DNA of 64,000 nt from Bacteroidales bacterium (GCA_017625725.1 JAGAKH010000009.1:47498-111497), one strand, 5' to 3'; positions 54,247 to 63,594 are shown, numbered from the stretch's first letter. Notes: generated from the letters alone by a model not told the origin. Translations and numbers: made by a program.

Positions 54247-55079
54247 CTTTACGACTATTGCTTAACAGGATTTTCGGTCTGAAGACAATGTACAGCCTCA
54301 GGTATTTCCGTCAACGCAGACGTTTTCCTGACCTCAAACACCCAAAGGATTACAGTGAGATTGTCATTGGTATGATTCTTTCCGACGACTTTCTCAAATA
54401 TGCTGATTACACTGACAAGATCAAGGTCAGGGATTATGTCGCATCCAAGGGTCTGGAGTCGATACTTCTTGAACATTATGCATATTTCGACTCGATTGAA
54501 GAAATCAGACCCGATCTCCTTCCCGATAAATTTGTCCTGAAGACAAACCGCGGAGCAAGTGCCAAGGATGTATGCATCTGCACGGACAAGGAGAAGTTCG
54601 ACTGGGATACTGCTAAAAAGAAACTGGAAAAAGGGATGAAGAGGGTGTATGAATATGAAAGGCACTACAACTGCATAAAGCCGCGGATAATATGCGAGGA
54701 GCTTATTGAAACTCCCGACGGTTCATTCCCTATAGACTATAAATTCACATGTGTCAAAGGCAGGATAGCCGATATATTCGTATGCAGCGGCAGGGAAAGC
54801 GGCAAGGTGAATCATTGCAGTGTGGACCTGGACTGGAATCAGCTTCCTTACATCAGGGACAGATACAACCCTCATCATATTCCCCCGAAGCCGAAGCATC
54901 TTGACGAAATGATAAGGATTGCCGGCATCCTTTCAGAAGACTTTGAATTTGTCCGTGTTGACCTTTATGAATACAAGGACAAGGTTTATTTTTCAGAACT
55001 TACATTCTCCCCTTTCGGAGGAATCATGTATGGATACAACGAAACGGGAATCCAGGAAATAGGCAAACTATTCAGATAA
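54243..55079 (+). CDS. TupA-like ATP-grasp protein
   Basis: The 278 residues match the ATPgrasp_TupA family, named for teichuronopeptide synthesis: FVLKTNRGASAKDVCIC, PRIICEELIETPDGSFPIDYKFTC and RVDLYEYKDKVYFSELTFSPFGG. The last block carries the metal-binding residues of an ATP-grasp ligase. These proteins are found in polysaccharide clusters and are thought to attach an amino acid or similar group to a sugar polymer. It lies between two paralogous GT2 genes. Confidence 0.87.
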   Translation: MTLRLLLNRIFGLKTMYSLRYFRQRRRFPDLKHPKDYSEIVIGMILSDDFLKYADYTDKIKVRDYVASKGLESILLEHYAYFDSIEEIRPDLLPDKFVLKTNRGASAKDVCICTDKEKFDWDTAKKKLEKGMKRVYEYERHYNCIKPRIICEELIETPDGSFPIDYKFTCVKGRIADIFVCSGRESGKVNHCSVDLDWNQLPYIRDRYNPHHIPPKPKHLDEMIRIAGILSEDFEFVRVDLYEYKDKVYFSELTFSPFGGIMYGYNETGIQEIGKLFR

Positions 55080-55085
55080 GAGGCA

Positions 55086-55901
55086 ATGGAGATTTCTGTA
55101 ATAATACCAACTTATAAGCCCGGAGATTACATCTGGGAATGTCTCGACTCTGTTATTGGACAGAGCCTGCCTGCCGACATGTATGAAATACTGATAGTGC
55201 TGAACGGATGCAGCCAGCCATATAAAGGCCGGATTGAAGAATATATTGAAGCCCGGGCAGACGGCAGGAACGTCAGGCTGATACATACAGAAGATGCAGG
55301 GGTTTCAAATGCAAGGAACATAGGTCTGGACGCTGCAGAAGGCAGATACATAACATTCATAGATGACGATGACCGCATATCCCCTTCCTACCTTGAAGAA
55401 CTGTATGCAAAGGCTGACGACCATACCATCGTCATGCCATACACCTATGCATTCAATGACGGAGATGACGGAACACAGTTATATAACAGGCTCAGCGAAC
55501 TCCATCATGAGCTGGCACCGTCAGGCAGACAGGACTACATCCGGGCAAGAAGGTTCTTCTTTTCAAGCTGCCAGAAACTGATCCCATCCGAAATCATAAA
55601 AGGCAGAAGATTCAACAGGAAATTCCGCATAGGAGAGGACTGCATCTTCATGTTTCTGATATCCGACAGGGTCAGATATGTAGATTTCACATCAGAAAAT
55701 GCAATATATTACCGCCGCGTAAGGGAAGGCAGCGCCATCACCACGCAAGACAGGTCCGGAAGGTGGAAGGTCATCTGGAACGACATCAGGATGATGGCCG
55801 AATATACCGGAATCTATCTATCCGGACTCCGCAGATATTCATTCCATTTCTACCTCACAAGACTAAGAGGTGCCATGCACTTCCTTCCAGGTCGCAGATA
55901 G
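55086..55901 (+). CDS. Family 2 glycosyltransferase (copy B)
   Basis: The 271 residues share the layout and long stretches with copy A at 53437: MEISVIIPTYKPGDYIWECL, IVLNGCSQPYKGRIEEYIE, GVSNARNIGLDAAEG, FIDDDDRIS and IGEDCIFMFLISDRV. The two probably come from a duplication around the ATP-grasp gene and add related sugars. It ends 26 bases before the convergent pyruvyltransferase gene. Confidence 0.9.
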   Translation: MEISVIIPTYKPGDYIWECLDSVIGQSLPADMYEILIVLNGCSQPYKGRIEEYIEARADGRNVRLIHTEDAGVSNARNIGLDAAEGRYITFIDDDDRISPSYLEELYAKADDHTIVMPYTYAFNDGDDGTQLYNRLSELHHELAPSGRQDYIRARRFFFSSCQKLIPSEIIKGRRFNRKFRIGEDCIFMFLISDRVRYVDFTSENAIYYRRVREGSAITTQDRSGRWKVIWNDIRMMAEYTGIYLSGLRRYSFHFYLTRLRGAMHFLPGRR

Positions 55902-55927
55902 ACTTTGTCCGACATGACAATGAATGA

Positions 55928-57028
55928 TCAGAGTCTCAGCTGGTCAAGAATGAAATTCCGTGACATTATCCTTTGCTGTTCAAGCAGTTTCACAGCATCT
56001 GCATAATCACACGACACATCCTCGGGAAGATCCGTACCTATCGGCAACATTCTGTCACCCAACCGGATGGAATCCAGAAGAGACCTGACTCTGGTATCCA
56101 CACTGTATCCGAATGAAAAACAATAGAAAGGCTTCTGGAAAATAACTGAAAAAGCAGTTCCATGGAAAGAGGTGGTCACGACAAAGGCTGCACCAGAAAG
56201 GAGCGAAAGGAACTCTTCCACACCGACTGCCTGTCGCGAACGATGAAGAGTCTTTGCATTCGGAAAAGCCTGCACCTCTATTATATCATAATCATAACGA
56301 GCGGCGAGCTTCTTCACAAATGGTGTGATGCTTTCATGGTCCACCATCCTGTACACAAAAACATAAGGTTTTCTGCGTCGGTGAGGTTTTACCAGTTTCA
56401 TCCATCTATCAGTATCCAGCTGAAAAACCGGATCCTGGATATGCGTAAATTCCTTTGAAGTTATCTTTCTGAACCAGTCAACAAGGAACTCCTCCCTGAC
56501 GCTCAATGCATCAAAGCGTCCGACGGCCTCTCTCAATATATCTTCTTCCTCCGGACCAATCAAATCCAGCTCCAGGCTCACAGCATCAGCTATATAAACC
56601 CGATTCTCCTTCGGAAAGCGAAAGTCTGCGAGATACATCGGATCGAATTTCCCTTTATTATGACGGATGTTCCATACCTGGTCACTGCCGATTATTATGG
56701 CATCATAATTTCCGTCAAAGGTTTCCCTGTCTACCCGGGCTGATAAATTCATTCTTTGATTCATGAAGTTCATGAATGACGAATATCGTATGCAGCGGAA
56801 TGGAAAAAGAAGGATTTCAGAAGCCACATGAATCAGGGATATACCTCCTTTCTTCGACCTTATTCTAGAAGGACGTATCCTTTTATATGGTTCCCTGAGA
56901 AAACAGGGCCTGTAATCTATGATTTCAACCTCATGCCCTGCACTCTTCAACATCTCTTGAGTGGCGTAGGTCTGAAGCATGGCACCATAATTATGGGCAC
57001 AATGAAAAGTCAATACACCTATCTTCAT
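55928..57028 (-). CDS. Polysaccharide pyruvyl transferase family protein
   Basis: The start MKIGVLTFHCAHNYGAMLQTY at 57028 gives 366 residues; the longer frame would lie inside the upstream gene. The family shows GSDQVWNIRHNKGKFDPMYLADF, DALSVREEF and the C-terminal TSFHGTAFSVIFQKPFYCF. Such enzymes add a pyruvate ketal from PEP to sugars of an exopolysaccharide. It is coupled to the Fe-S gene by an ATGA overlap. Confidence 0.9.
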   Translation of the reverse strand: MKIGVLTFHCAHNYGAMLQTYATQEMLKSAGHEVEIIDYRPCFLREPYKRIRPSRIRSKKGGISLIHVASEILLFPFRCIRYSSFMNFMNQRMNLSARVDRETFDGNYDAIIIGSDQVWNIRHNKGKFDPMYLADFRFPKENRVYIADAVSLELDLIGPEEEDILREAVGRFDALSVREEFLVDWFRKITSKEFTHIQDPVFQLDTDRWMKLVKPHRRRKPYVFVYRMVDHESITPFVKKLAARYDYDIIEVQAFPNAKTLHRSRQAVGVEEFLSLLSGAAFVVTTSFHGTAFSVIFQKPFYCFSFGYSVDTRVRSLLDSIRLGDRMLPIGTDLPEDVSCDYADAVKLLEQQRIMSRNFILDQLRL

Positions 57029-58182
57029 CTTATTCCAAGTAAATTCTTGACAAATACCTTTAATTTCCACGCCTTGAACCGCCATCCGATATCACCCCAG
57101 CGCCTCGCTACATATAAAAAACCTCTTTCCGTATATTTCCTTTCAAAATTCACACAATCCTTATCCATACGTGTAGGACGGAATAGATTTGGATTACGTC
57201 TCATCAGGAATCCGTCTGACAGCTCCACCTGCTTCATATCCAGACTATCCTTAAGCCGTTCTATATATTCCTCTCCCCTATGAGTGTTGGCAATAACCAT
57301 GGATGTTCCGGTTGGTCCGTCAAATTCAGGTAATATTTCCCCGACTCCCCAGAAGTCAGAAACTATTATATCAGATTTACGGTTATTGATATGATATGGA
57401 CAGACTCTACAACTTGGCCTGAACATTATATTCTTATAGAAGAGGACATTGAAAGTATTGTTGACAACAATTCGGCCATCAGAATAACGGATAGTGCCAT
57501 TATGCATCTTCCATCCGCCAACATCCTTATTACGAAAGACAATCTCTGAAATGGTCCCTTTTCTGGCCATAAATGCGACATAATCCTTCCACACTGCCGG
57601 TGACGGCACACCATGGCAGACCATATCGACAAGCAGAAGATTCTCCTTCAGAGATTCGGGTATAAAAGATGAAAGACCAGCCACCTGACACGGAGTACCG
57701 GTAAACAGGACCTTCATTCCATCCTTCAGATCTTTCATAACCATTCTGAATACACCAGAAAGATCACTTTGCACATATTTGCTTCGTTTGAAAGACTCGC
57801 ACTCCTCCAATGTCACCGCCCTGGAATGCGATACAGTAAAATCAGGATTGATTCCAGCCCCATAAACAGCACCTCCCATGGAAATGATCATTTCAGCAAG
57901 GGCAGCTGCCGTTCCTCCACTCTGGCTGGAAGCCAGGGATGCCGGATCACGATGCCGGGCAGCATTCACCATAACAGAAAAACCCGCCTTCGGTGAGTCT
58001 GCACATGGTTTAACAAAATCACAGACCTTTTCACATAATCCGCAGTCTACACATAGATTCATATCAACGGCCGGATATCGGAAGCCCATGGCATCGGCTT
58101 TCATTTCAATGGCATCATGCGGGCATACCGATTGACATGCCGTGCATCCGCTGCATCCGATTCTGTCATCAACTCTTATCAT
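57025..58182 (-). CDS. F420 hydrogenase/dehydrogenase beta-subunit-like Fe-S protein
   Basis: The 385 residues open with a two-cluster ferredoxin domain (CSGCTACQSVCP and CVDCGLCEKVCDF). The FrhB N- and C-terminal domains follow (SSQSGGTAAALAEMI, LFTGTPCQVAGLSSF, CRVCPYHINNRKSDIIVSDFW). Such FrhB-like proteins occur in polysaccharide clusters next to pyruvyltransferases in Bacteroidota. F420 itself is not expected here, so a flavin-linked redox step on a sugar is more likely; the reaction is unknown. It overlaps the flippase stop by 4 bases. Confidence 0.88.
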   Translation of the reverse strand: MIRVDDRIGCSGCTACQSVCPHDAIEMKADAMGFRYPAVDMNLCVDCGLCEKVCDFVKPCADSPKAGFSVMVNAARHRDPASLASSQSGGTAAALAEMIISMGGAVYGAGINPDFTVSHSRAVTLEECESFKRSKYVQSDLSGVFRMVMKDLKDGMKVLFTGTPCQVAGLSSFIPESLKENLLLVDMVCHGVPSPAVWKDYVAFMARKGTISEIVFRNKDVGGWKMHNGTIRYSDGRIVVNNTFNVLFYKNIMFRPSCRVCPYHINNRKSDIIVSDFWGVGEILPEFDGPTGTSMVIANTHRGEEYIERLKDSLDMKQVELSDGFLMRRNPNLFRPTRMDKDCVNFERKYTERGFLYVARRWGDIGWRFKAWKLKVFVKNLLGIR

Positions 58183-59708
58183 ATCTTCATCCTTTTAAGG
58201 AACAAGGATATAAGTTCGCCTCTTTCAGCTTTACTGCATCCCACAAAAAACAAGGAAAGTATGGCACAGCCAAGACATAGCAGCACACCCATGACAAAGC
58301 CTAAGAACGTGTCAGGGAGATATCTGCACATAAACAAAGGCAGGACAGATGCTACAACAACTACTTTAATTATATTGAAATATACTTTCCGGACAAAAAC
58401 GTTAAAGTCCAGACCTGTCATCTTCCGGAGCATCAAAAGCCTCGCGAAGAAACATATCTGTGATATGACTGTTGCAACCACCACAGTAGACTCCGGCATG
58501 CAGCCAAGCTTCAGGCACACATATGAAACAGGCAGATTCAGAAGCTGCAGGCCGCCTACTACTATCTGATAGTCCCTGACCTTGCCCGTAGCTAGCTGAA
58601 GGGTGATCAGAGAAAGAGACATGGACTCGCTCAGAGAGAAGACGAGGAACAGTTTCACAAACAGATCAGCCCGTTGCGGGACCTCCTTCAGCCACAGTTC
58701 CAGAAGATATTCGGAATTGAAGAATACAGGAAAGGCTATAATGAAAAGAAGATAGAAAGACATCCTCGAAGACTTTCTGACCAGAGAGAACATGTAATCA
58801 TAGTCTCCTGAGGCATAAGACTTCGTTATCTGAGGATTGACCGCAGTCATGAAATTATTCACAAATCCCTGCACGGTTCCATTCAACTGTACTGCAATGC
58901 CTCTGGCTGCATTCACTGCAGGGCTGAAGAAGATATTGATGAGGATATTGCCTCCCTGGTCTCTGAGTACTCCTGATGATGCACCTATGAAATTCCAGCC
59001 GGAGAACGCGAACATCTCCTTTATAAGACCGCGGTCGAAGAAAAGACGGAAACGACATTCAGGAAAACTCCGCCTGCTGTAAATTCCATATGCAAGCCTT
59101 ACGACAAGAACCGTCAGTGCCATAAGGGCTGAATATAACACCAGACGGTCGGAAACAGATCGGGAAATTAGCAGAGCGACTCCTAGTCTGAGGACTGCAT
59201 CAAGGATACCTATATAGGCATAGGCGGACATCCTTTCATGGGCTGTGATGAGAGCCATCTGAGGTACGCTCATCAGATTGACCACGAATGCGAATATAGA
59301 AAAATGAAGAACCCATCGGGCCGATTCGACTCTGGAAGGGTCGATAGTCATCTTTTCTTCTATGAACCACAGACCGACAGGTTCTGCGATAAGAAGGACG
59401 ATAAGTGATATTAGAAGCTGGGTGATGACAGCAGTAGAATATACAGTAGAAAGGCGTGCCTGCTCTCCCTTTCCCAGTTCAAAGGTAATGAATCTTGAGA
59501 CGGCGGCATTAAGTGAACCGGACAGCATGGTAAACATAGCCACAACTCCTCCTATTACGGTATAGATACCATAATCATTTTCACCCAAGGCCTCAAGGAC
59601 AATTCGGGATGTATATAATCCGACAAGCATCATAAAGAACATCCTGATGTACAACACCATCGTGTTCTTCGCGATCCGTCTGCTCCTGTTATCCAGATTA
59701 TCCGTCAT
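58179..59708 (-). CDS. Polysaccharide flippase (Wzx-like, MATE/MOP fold)
   Basis: The start MTDNLDNRSRRIAKNTMVLYI at 59708 gives 509 residues with about 12-14 membrane helices and the MOP-family N-terminus (RMFFMMLVGLYTSRIVLEALGENDYGIYTVIGGV). It should flip lipid-linked repeat units to the periplasmic side. It is the first gene of the flippase-FrhB-pyruvyltransferase operon. A -7 box TATTTTTG lies at 59747-59740. Confidence 0.9.
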   Translation of the reverse strand: MTDNLDNRSRRIAKNTMVLYIRMFFMMLVGLYTSRIVLEALGENDYGIYTVIGGVVAMFTMLSGSLNAAVSRFITFELGKGEQARLSTVYSTAVITQLLISLIVLLIAEPVGLWFIEEKMTIDPSRVESARWVLHFSIFAFVVNLMSVPQMALITAHERMSAYAYIGILDAVLRLGVALLISRSVSDRLVLYSALMALTVLVVRLAYGIYSRRSFPECRFRLFFDRGLIKEMFAFSGWNFIGASSGVLRDQGGNILINIFFSPAVNAARGIAVQLNGTVQGFVNNFMTAVNPQITKSYASGDYDYMFSLVRKSSRMSFYLLFIIAFPVFFNSEYLLELWLKEVPQRADLFVKLFLVFSLSESMSLSLITLQLATGKVRDYQIVVGGLQLLNLPVSYVCLKLGCMPESTVVVATVISQICFFARLLMLRKMTGLDFNVFVRKVYFNIIKVVVVASVLPLFMCRYLPDTFLGFVMGVLLCLGCAILSLFFVGCSKAERGELISLFLKRMKI

Positions 59709-59739
59709 CTTGCCTCTATTGTCGTTAATATACAGACGA

Positions 59740-59747
59740 CAAAAATA
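59740..59747 (-). promoter_or_regulatory. -7 element before the flippase operon
   Basis: TATTTTTG on the minus strand fits TAnnTTTG, 31 bases before the flippase start. No well-spaced -33 box is seen. Confidence 0.35.
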
Positions 59748-59883
59748 ATAAAATATAAGCAAAATACCTTAATCATGACACTTAATGGATATTTGAGTCA
59801 TTCTAAGTCTGAAAATATTTGGTAGTGTCATGAAATGTCACTAAATTAGTGCCGGATTATGAATACTAAACTATTAACTTGAT

Positions 59884-60183
59884 ATGGTAAGATATTGTGT
59901 AATGTGGAAATTCAAGCCATCAGATGGCAAGAATGCCAAAGAGCTCGCTGAAGAAGTCAAGGAAAAATATGAGTCCCTCCTGGGACTCGTGCCTGGCCTT
60001 AAAAGTATTGAAGTAGGAGTTAACCGCAATGAAGGAAAGACATCATACGACGCGGTAATGCTCGCAGACTTTGATAATTGGGAAGCTCTCGCAGCTTATA
60101 AGGCAGATACCTTGAGGGGCAACGTCATAGAATACGTTAAGTCAATTGCCGAGGTAAGAGCAAAAGTCGAGTACGAAAGATAG
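59884..60183 (+). CDS. Dabb-family (stress-responsive A/B barrel) protein
   Basis: The 99 residues match the dimeric alpha/beta barrel family: VRYCVMWKFKPSDGKNAKELAEEV, LVPGLKSIEVGVNR, YDAVMLADFDNWEALAAY and the C-terminal VRAKVEYER. The biochemical role in bacteria is not known. It is a single gene ending 13 bases before a bidirectional terminator. Confidence 0.9.
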   Translation: MVRYCVMWKFKPSDGKNAKELAEEVKEKYESLLGLVPGLKSIEVGVNRNEGKTSYDAVMLADFDNWEALAAYKADTLRGNVIEYVKSIAEVRAKVEYER

Positions 60184-60196
60184 GATTGACATTTCT

Positions 60197-60240
60197 ATAA
60201 ATAAATCCCTGAATCACGGATGATTCAGGGATTTATTTAT
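60197..60240. terminator. Bidirectional terminator between the Dabb gene and trpS
   Basis: A 20-base-pair perfect stem (ATAAATAAATCCCTGAATCA with its complement) encloses loop CGGA. AT-rich ends give a T-run on either strand. It reaches into the trpS stop codon. Confidence 0.9.
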
Positions 60241-61352
60241 TTCTGATATTTCTTTGTGTGCTCTGCTATCAGTTCTGCATCATCAAAGTAATCTATCTTC
60301 ATTGCCCTCCTGACATCTGCAAGAGTCTTCGCTGCTTCCTCACGTGCCTTCTCGCTTCCTCTTCTGAGAATCTCATAGACATGAGGGATGTTCTGTTCAT
60401 ACTCCTTACGTCTTTCTCGGATCGGCTGGAGGAAATCTTCCATAATATTGAAGAGGAACTTCTTGCAGGTTCCGTCGCCAAGGCCGCCACGACGATAGTG
60501 GGCCTTCATTTCATCAAGATCCTTATATTCCGGAAGGAATTTTTCGAAATGCTCCGGCTGGCAGAATGCATCAAGATAAGTGAAGACTACATTTCCCTCC
60601 ACATGTCCCGGATCATCTATCTGAAGATGCTCAGGATCGGTATACATGCTGTTGACCTTCTTCTTGATTTCCTTGGAAGTATCTGAAAGATATATGCAGT
60701 TTCCGAGAGACTTGCTCATCTTTGCCTTTCCGTCAGTACCGGGAAGACGGCAGCATACGGCATTCTCAGGAAGAAGCATTTCAGGAGTAACCAGAGTGTC
60801 ACCGTAGACTGCGTTGAACTTATGGACAATCTCACGTGTCTGCTCTATCATAGGAGCCTGATCGACACCTACAGGTACAGTAGTCGCACGGAAAGCAGTT
60901 ATATCCGAAGCATGGCTTATAGGATAGGTAAAGAATCCTACCGGTATTCCCTTCTTGTTCAGATTCTCATCATCTTCGCTGTCAGAGAAACCTCTGAGCT
61001 GGATTTCCTGCTTGACGGTAGGATTTCTCTGAAGTCTCTGTACGGTCACAAGATTCATATAATAGAAAGCAAGTTCACAGAGTTCCGGAACCTGAGACTG
61101 GATGAATATAGTCACCTTTTCAGGATCCAGTCCGGCGGAAAGATAGTCCAATGCCACCTCAATTATGTTCTGACGGATCTTTTCAGGATTATCTGCATTA
61201 TCAGTCAAAGCCTGTGCATCGGCGATCATGATGAATATTTTTTCAAACTCGCCTGAATTCTGAAGTTCCACCCTTCTTCTGAGCGATCCGACATAATGTC
61301 CGAGATGAAGTTTTCCGGTAGGACGGTCACCCGTAAGTATAATTTTTCCCAT
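60237..61352 (-). CDS. trpS: Tryptophan-tRNA ligase
   Basis: The start MGKIILTGDRPTGKLHLGHY at 61352 gives 371 residues; the longer frame covers the promoter. The class I HIGH-type motif is PTGKLHLGHYVGS, and the KMSKS motif appears as KAKMSKSLGN. It charges tRNATrp. Its length exceeds the E. coli enzyme (334) by a short insert before the KMSKS region. Confidence 0.94.
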   Translation of the reverse strand: MGKIILTGDRPTGKLHLGHYVGSLRRRVELQNSGEFEKIFIMIADAQALTDNADNPEKIRQNIIEVALDYLSAGLDPEKVTIFIQSQVPELCELAFYYMNLVTVQRLQRNPTVKQEIQLRGFSDSEDDENLNKKGIPVGFFTYPISHASDITAFRATTVPVGVDQAPMIEQTREIVHKFNAVYGDTLVTPEMLLPENAVCCRLPGTDGKAKMSKSLGNCIYLSDTSKEIKKKVNSMYTDPEHLQIDDPGHVEGNVVFTYLDAFCQPEHFEKFLPEYKDLDEMKAHYRRGGLGDGTCKKFLFNIMEDFLQPIRERRKEYEQNIPHVYEILRRGSEKAREEAAKTLADVRRAMKIDYFDDAELIAEHTKKYQK

Positions 61353-61413
61353 AGTCGCGAAAATTTTAATCGTTTTTGACGTAAATATTCGTGATTTCAC
61401 CACAAAAATCCTA

Positions 61414-61445
61414 CAAATATAAAAATCTTTTCCGAAGAATCTCAA
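61414..61445 (-). promoter_or_regulatory. Promoter of trpS
   Basis: TTG (61445-61443) and TATATTTG (61421-61414) on the minus strand are 21 bases apart. The -7 box lies 61 bases before the ATG. Confidence 0.5.
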
Positions 61446-61452
61446 TTGAGAA

Positions 61453-61482
61453 TTGGATTAGGGCTTAGAATTGGTATCTTTG
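61453..61482 (+). promoter_or_regulatory. Promoter of the DUF2147 gene
   Basis: TTG (61453-61455), 19 bases and TATCTTTG (61475-61482) match the Bacteroidota boxes, 24 bases before the ATG. It is back-to-back with the trpS promoter. Confidence 0.6.
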
Positions 61483-61506
61483 CCATAAATCTAAACCAAT
61501 TTCATT

Positions 61507-61932
61507 ATGAGAAAAACAATTTTAAGTATGCTTTTCATGGTCCTTCCTATAGTTGCGGCCATGGCACAGGACGTTGTCGGAAAATGGAAACTGGACGACG
61601 GATCAGCTATTGTGGAAGTCTACAGACAGGGAGATTCCTATAATGGAAAGATAGTATGGCTGAAGAACCCTACTGAGCCGGACGGGACACCGGCAGTTGA
61701 CACCAATAATCCGGATCCGTCTCTGCGCAAACGTCAGATTATCGGTCTGAATATGCTCAGCGACCTTAAGAAGGCTGATGGAGAATATTCCGGAGGAAAG
61801 ATCTACGACCCGAACAACGGAAAGACATATAACTGTTCAATGAAAGTTGAAGGCGACGTTCTGAAGGTACGTGGTTCACTTGACAAAAGAGGCCTTATCG
61901 GCAGAACAATGGACTGGTACAGGCAGAAATAA
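61507..61932 (+). CDS. Secreted DUF2147-family protein
   Basis: The 141 residues have a signal peptide (MRKTILSMLFMVLPIVAAMAQ). They match the DUF2147 beta-barrel family: VVGKWKLDDGSAIVEVYRQGD, NGKIVWLKNP, GKIYDPNNGKTYNC, LKVRGSLDKRGLIGRTMDW. It is predicted to be periplasmic; the function is not known. Its stop lies 6 bases from the convergent trmO stop. Confidence 0.92.
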   Translation: MRKTILSMLFMVLPIVAAMAQDVVGKWKLDDGSAIVEVYRQGDSYNGKIVWLKNPTEPDGTPAVDTNNPDPSLRKRQIIGLNMLSDLKKADGEYSGGKIYDPNNGKTYNCSMKVEGDVLKVRGSLDKRGLIGRTMDWYRQK

Positions 61933-61938
61933 TAAACT

Positions 61939-62664
61939 CTATATAGAATCAATCTCATTCACCGTAAGCGTATCACCGTTTACGGTGAATTTTATATTAA
62001 AGCCGGAGAACGTAAGGCCGTAGACCCTTTCCGGGTCATTCTGGTATGCTGGTCTCGGATCCAGAGAAAGGACTTCCCTCAAGGCTTGAAATGTATCTGG
62101 GTCCAACAGGCTTTCTACAGAAGCAGGGAACCTCACTTCAAGGTGTCTTTCCTCAAGAGCGTCGACATAACCGCACACCGCCTCCGGTCTTGAATCTGCA
62201 TATCTTACATATGGTTTGATATCATAGATCGGAGTCCCGTCCATCATATCCGCTCCCTTGACATGGATAAGCGGTCCCTGGTCTGTAGATAACTCTATTC
62301 CAAGTATTTCCACACATGACAGTCCCAACGGATTAGGACGGAAAGGAGAACGGGTCGCGAAGACTCCCATTGCAGAGTTACCTCCCATCCGCGGAGGGCG
62401 GACCGTCGGCTGCCATTCATTTGAAACCCTATTTGCAGAAAAACCCCAGATAAGCCAAAGGTGAGAAAAACCTTCAAGACCTCTCAGGGCTTCAGACACG
62501 CGGTATTTCTTCTCAAATACTATAACTCCATGAAGCGAAGAGGCCAACCCGCTCTGACGCGGAATACCGAATTTTTCAGGGAAACCGGTCCTTATGCGTG
62601 CAATCGGAACTATGCCGATTTCTGAATGCTCCTCCCTGTCTTGTCTGCTTCTGTCCTTTGTCAT
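61939..62664 (-). CDS. trmO: tRNA (N6-threonylcarbamoyladenosine37-N6)-methyltransferase TrmO
   Basis: The 241 residues match the TsaA/TrmO barrel: GIVPIARIRTGFPEKFGIPRQ, LEGFSHLWLIWGF, GVFATRSPFRPNPLGLS and IYDIKPYVRYADS. TrmO uses SAM to methylate t6A37 in some ANN-decoding tRNAs. The C-terminal domain is of typical length. Confidence 0.93.
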   Translation of the reverse strand: MTKDRSRQDREEHSEIGIVPIARIRTGFPEKFGIPRQSGLASSLHGVIVFEKKYRVSEALRGLEGFSHLWLIWGFSANRVSNEWQPTVRPPRMGGNSAMGVFATRSPFRPNPLGLSCVEILGIELSTDQGPLIHVKGADMMDGTPIYDIKPYVRYADSRPEAVCGYVDALEERHLEVRFPASVESLLDPDTFQALREVLSLDPRPAYQNDPERVYGLTFSGFNIKFTVNGDTLTVNEIDSI

Positions 62665-62712
62665 GATCTGATACTTTCAACGCATGGATAATCGTACTCG
62701 AAATATTCTTTA

Positions 62713-63396
62713 TTATCGTTTAAACGGAAATGGAGTCAGTTCAGTCCTCCTGTACGTAACAGAATACTTGCTGCCGTTTTTGAGGCTCACCGTCCTGGGA
62801 TCCCTTACCAGAGGATTAGGCAGGACACAAGCAATTGATACAGCCTGATGCATGTTCAGCTTGGCTGCACTCCGGCCAAAGAATTCCTGCGACGCCGCTT
62901 CCACTCCGAAGACCCCTTTTCCTGTTTCTGCAACATTCAGATACACTTCCATTATCCTTTCCTTGGTCCATAAGAGTTCAATCAGCACAGTATAATATGC
63001 CTCGAACCCTTTTCTCCACCAGGTCTGTCCGCAGAATGTGAAACAGTTCTTGGCAACCTGCTGGGATATGGTACTGCAGCCACGGATTTTCTTTCCCGTC
63101 TTCTCATGCTCCCTCTTCATCTTGATGAGTTCCTGTATGTCGAAACCCCGATGCTCCATGAAACGCCCGTCCTCTGACGCTATTACAGCACGGACCATTA
63201 CGGGCGAGACATTCTCGATATCGACCCAGGTACGGATGTTCCGATAACCTTTCTCACCGATGTTCTGGACACAGCGTTTGAGCATAAGCGGAGTCCATGT
63301 CACAGGAACCTCTCTGTACAGGATTACCCACAACATGCTCAGCACAAGAAATGCCGATGGAATCAACATCAATAACTTCTTTATCCGATTCTTCAT
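62713..63396 (-). CDS. mtgA: Monofunctional biosynthetic peptidoglycan transglycosylase
   Basis: The 227 residues have one N-terminal membrane helix (about 8-27) and a GT51 domain: IASEDGRFMEHRGFD with the catalytic Glu, GCSTISQQVAKNCF, ELLWTKERIMEVYLNVAETGKGVFG and ACVLPNPL. It polymerises lipid II glycan chains. No transpeptidase domain follows. A TATATTTG box lies at 63420-63413, only 17 bases before the ATG. Confidence 0.94.
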   Translation of the reverse strand: MKNRIKKLLMLIPSAFLVLSMLWVILYREVPVTWTPLMLKRCVQNIGEKGYRNIRTWVDIENVSPVMVRAVIASEDGRFMEHRGFDIQELIKMKREHEKTGKKIRGCSTISQQVAKNCFTFCGQTWWRKGFEAYYTVLIELLWTKERIMEVYLNVAETGKGVFGVEAASQEFFGRSAAKLNMHQAVSIACVLPNPLVRDPRTVSLKNGSKYSVTYRRTELTPFPFKR

Positions 63397-63491
63397 ACTC
63401 GTACTCCGAGGACAAATATAATCATTTTGATAAATAGATGCAGTAATGTGTACATAAATGGCTTATGACTCGGAGATTCTGGATGGTAGCA

Positions 63492-63594
63492 ACCAAAACT
63501 ATGAGACCAAGAGCACTTTCCTTGCCTTTCCGCCCGCGGTCCCCACCAAAATGATGGGACCAAGAGCACTTTTGCAGTGTTTCTGCCCGCGGTC
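63492..63594 (+). repeat. Two direct repeats of about 50 bases (period 53)
   Basis: Unit 1 (63492-63541) and unit 2 (63545-63594) share ACCAAAA, ATGnGACCAAGAGCACTTT and GCCCGCGGTC; 33 of the last 41 bases are identical. The function is unknown. Confidence 0.7.
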
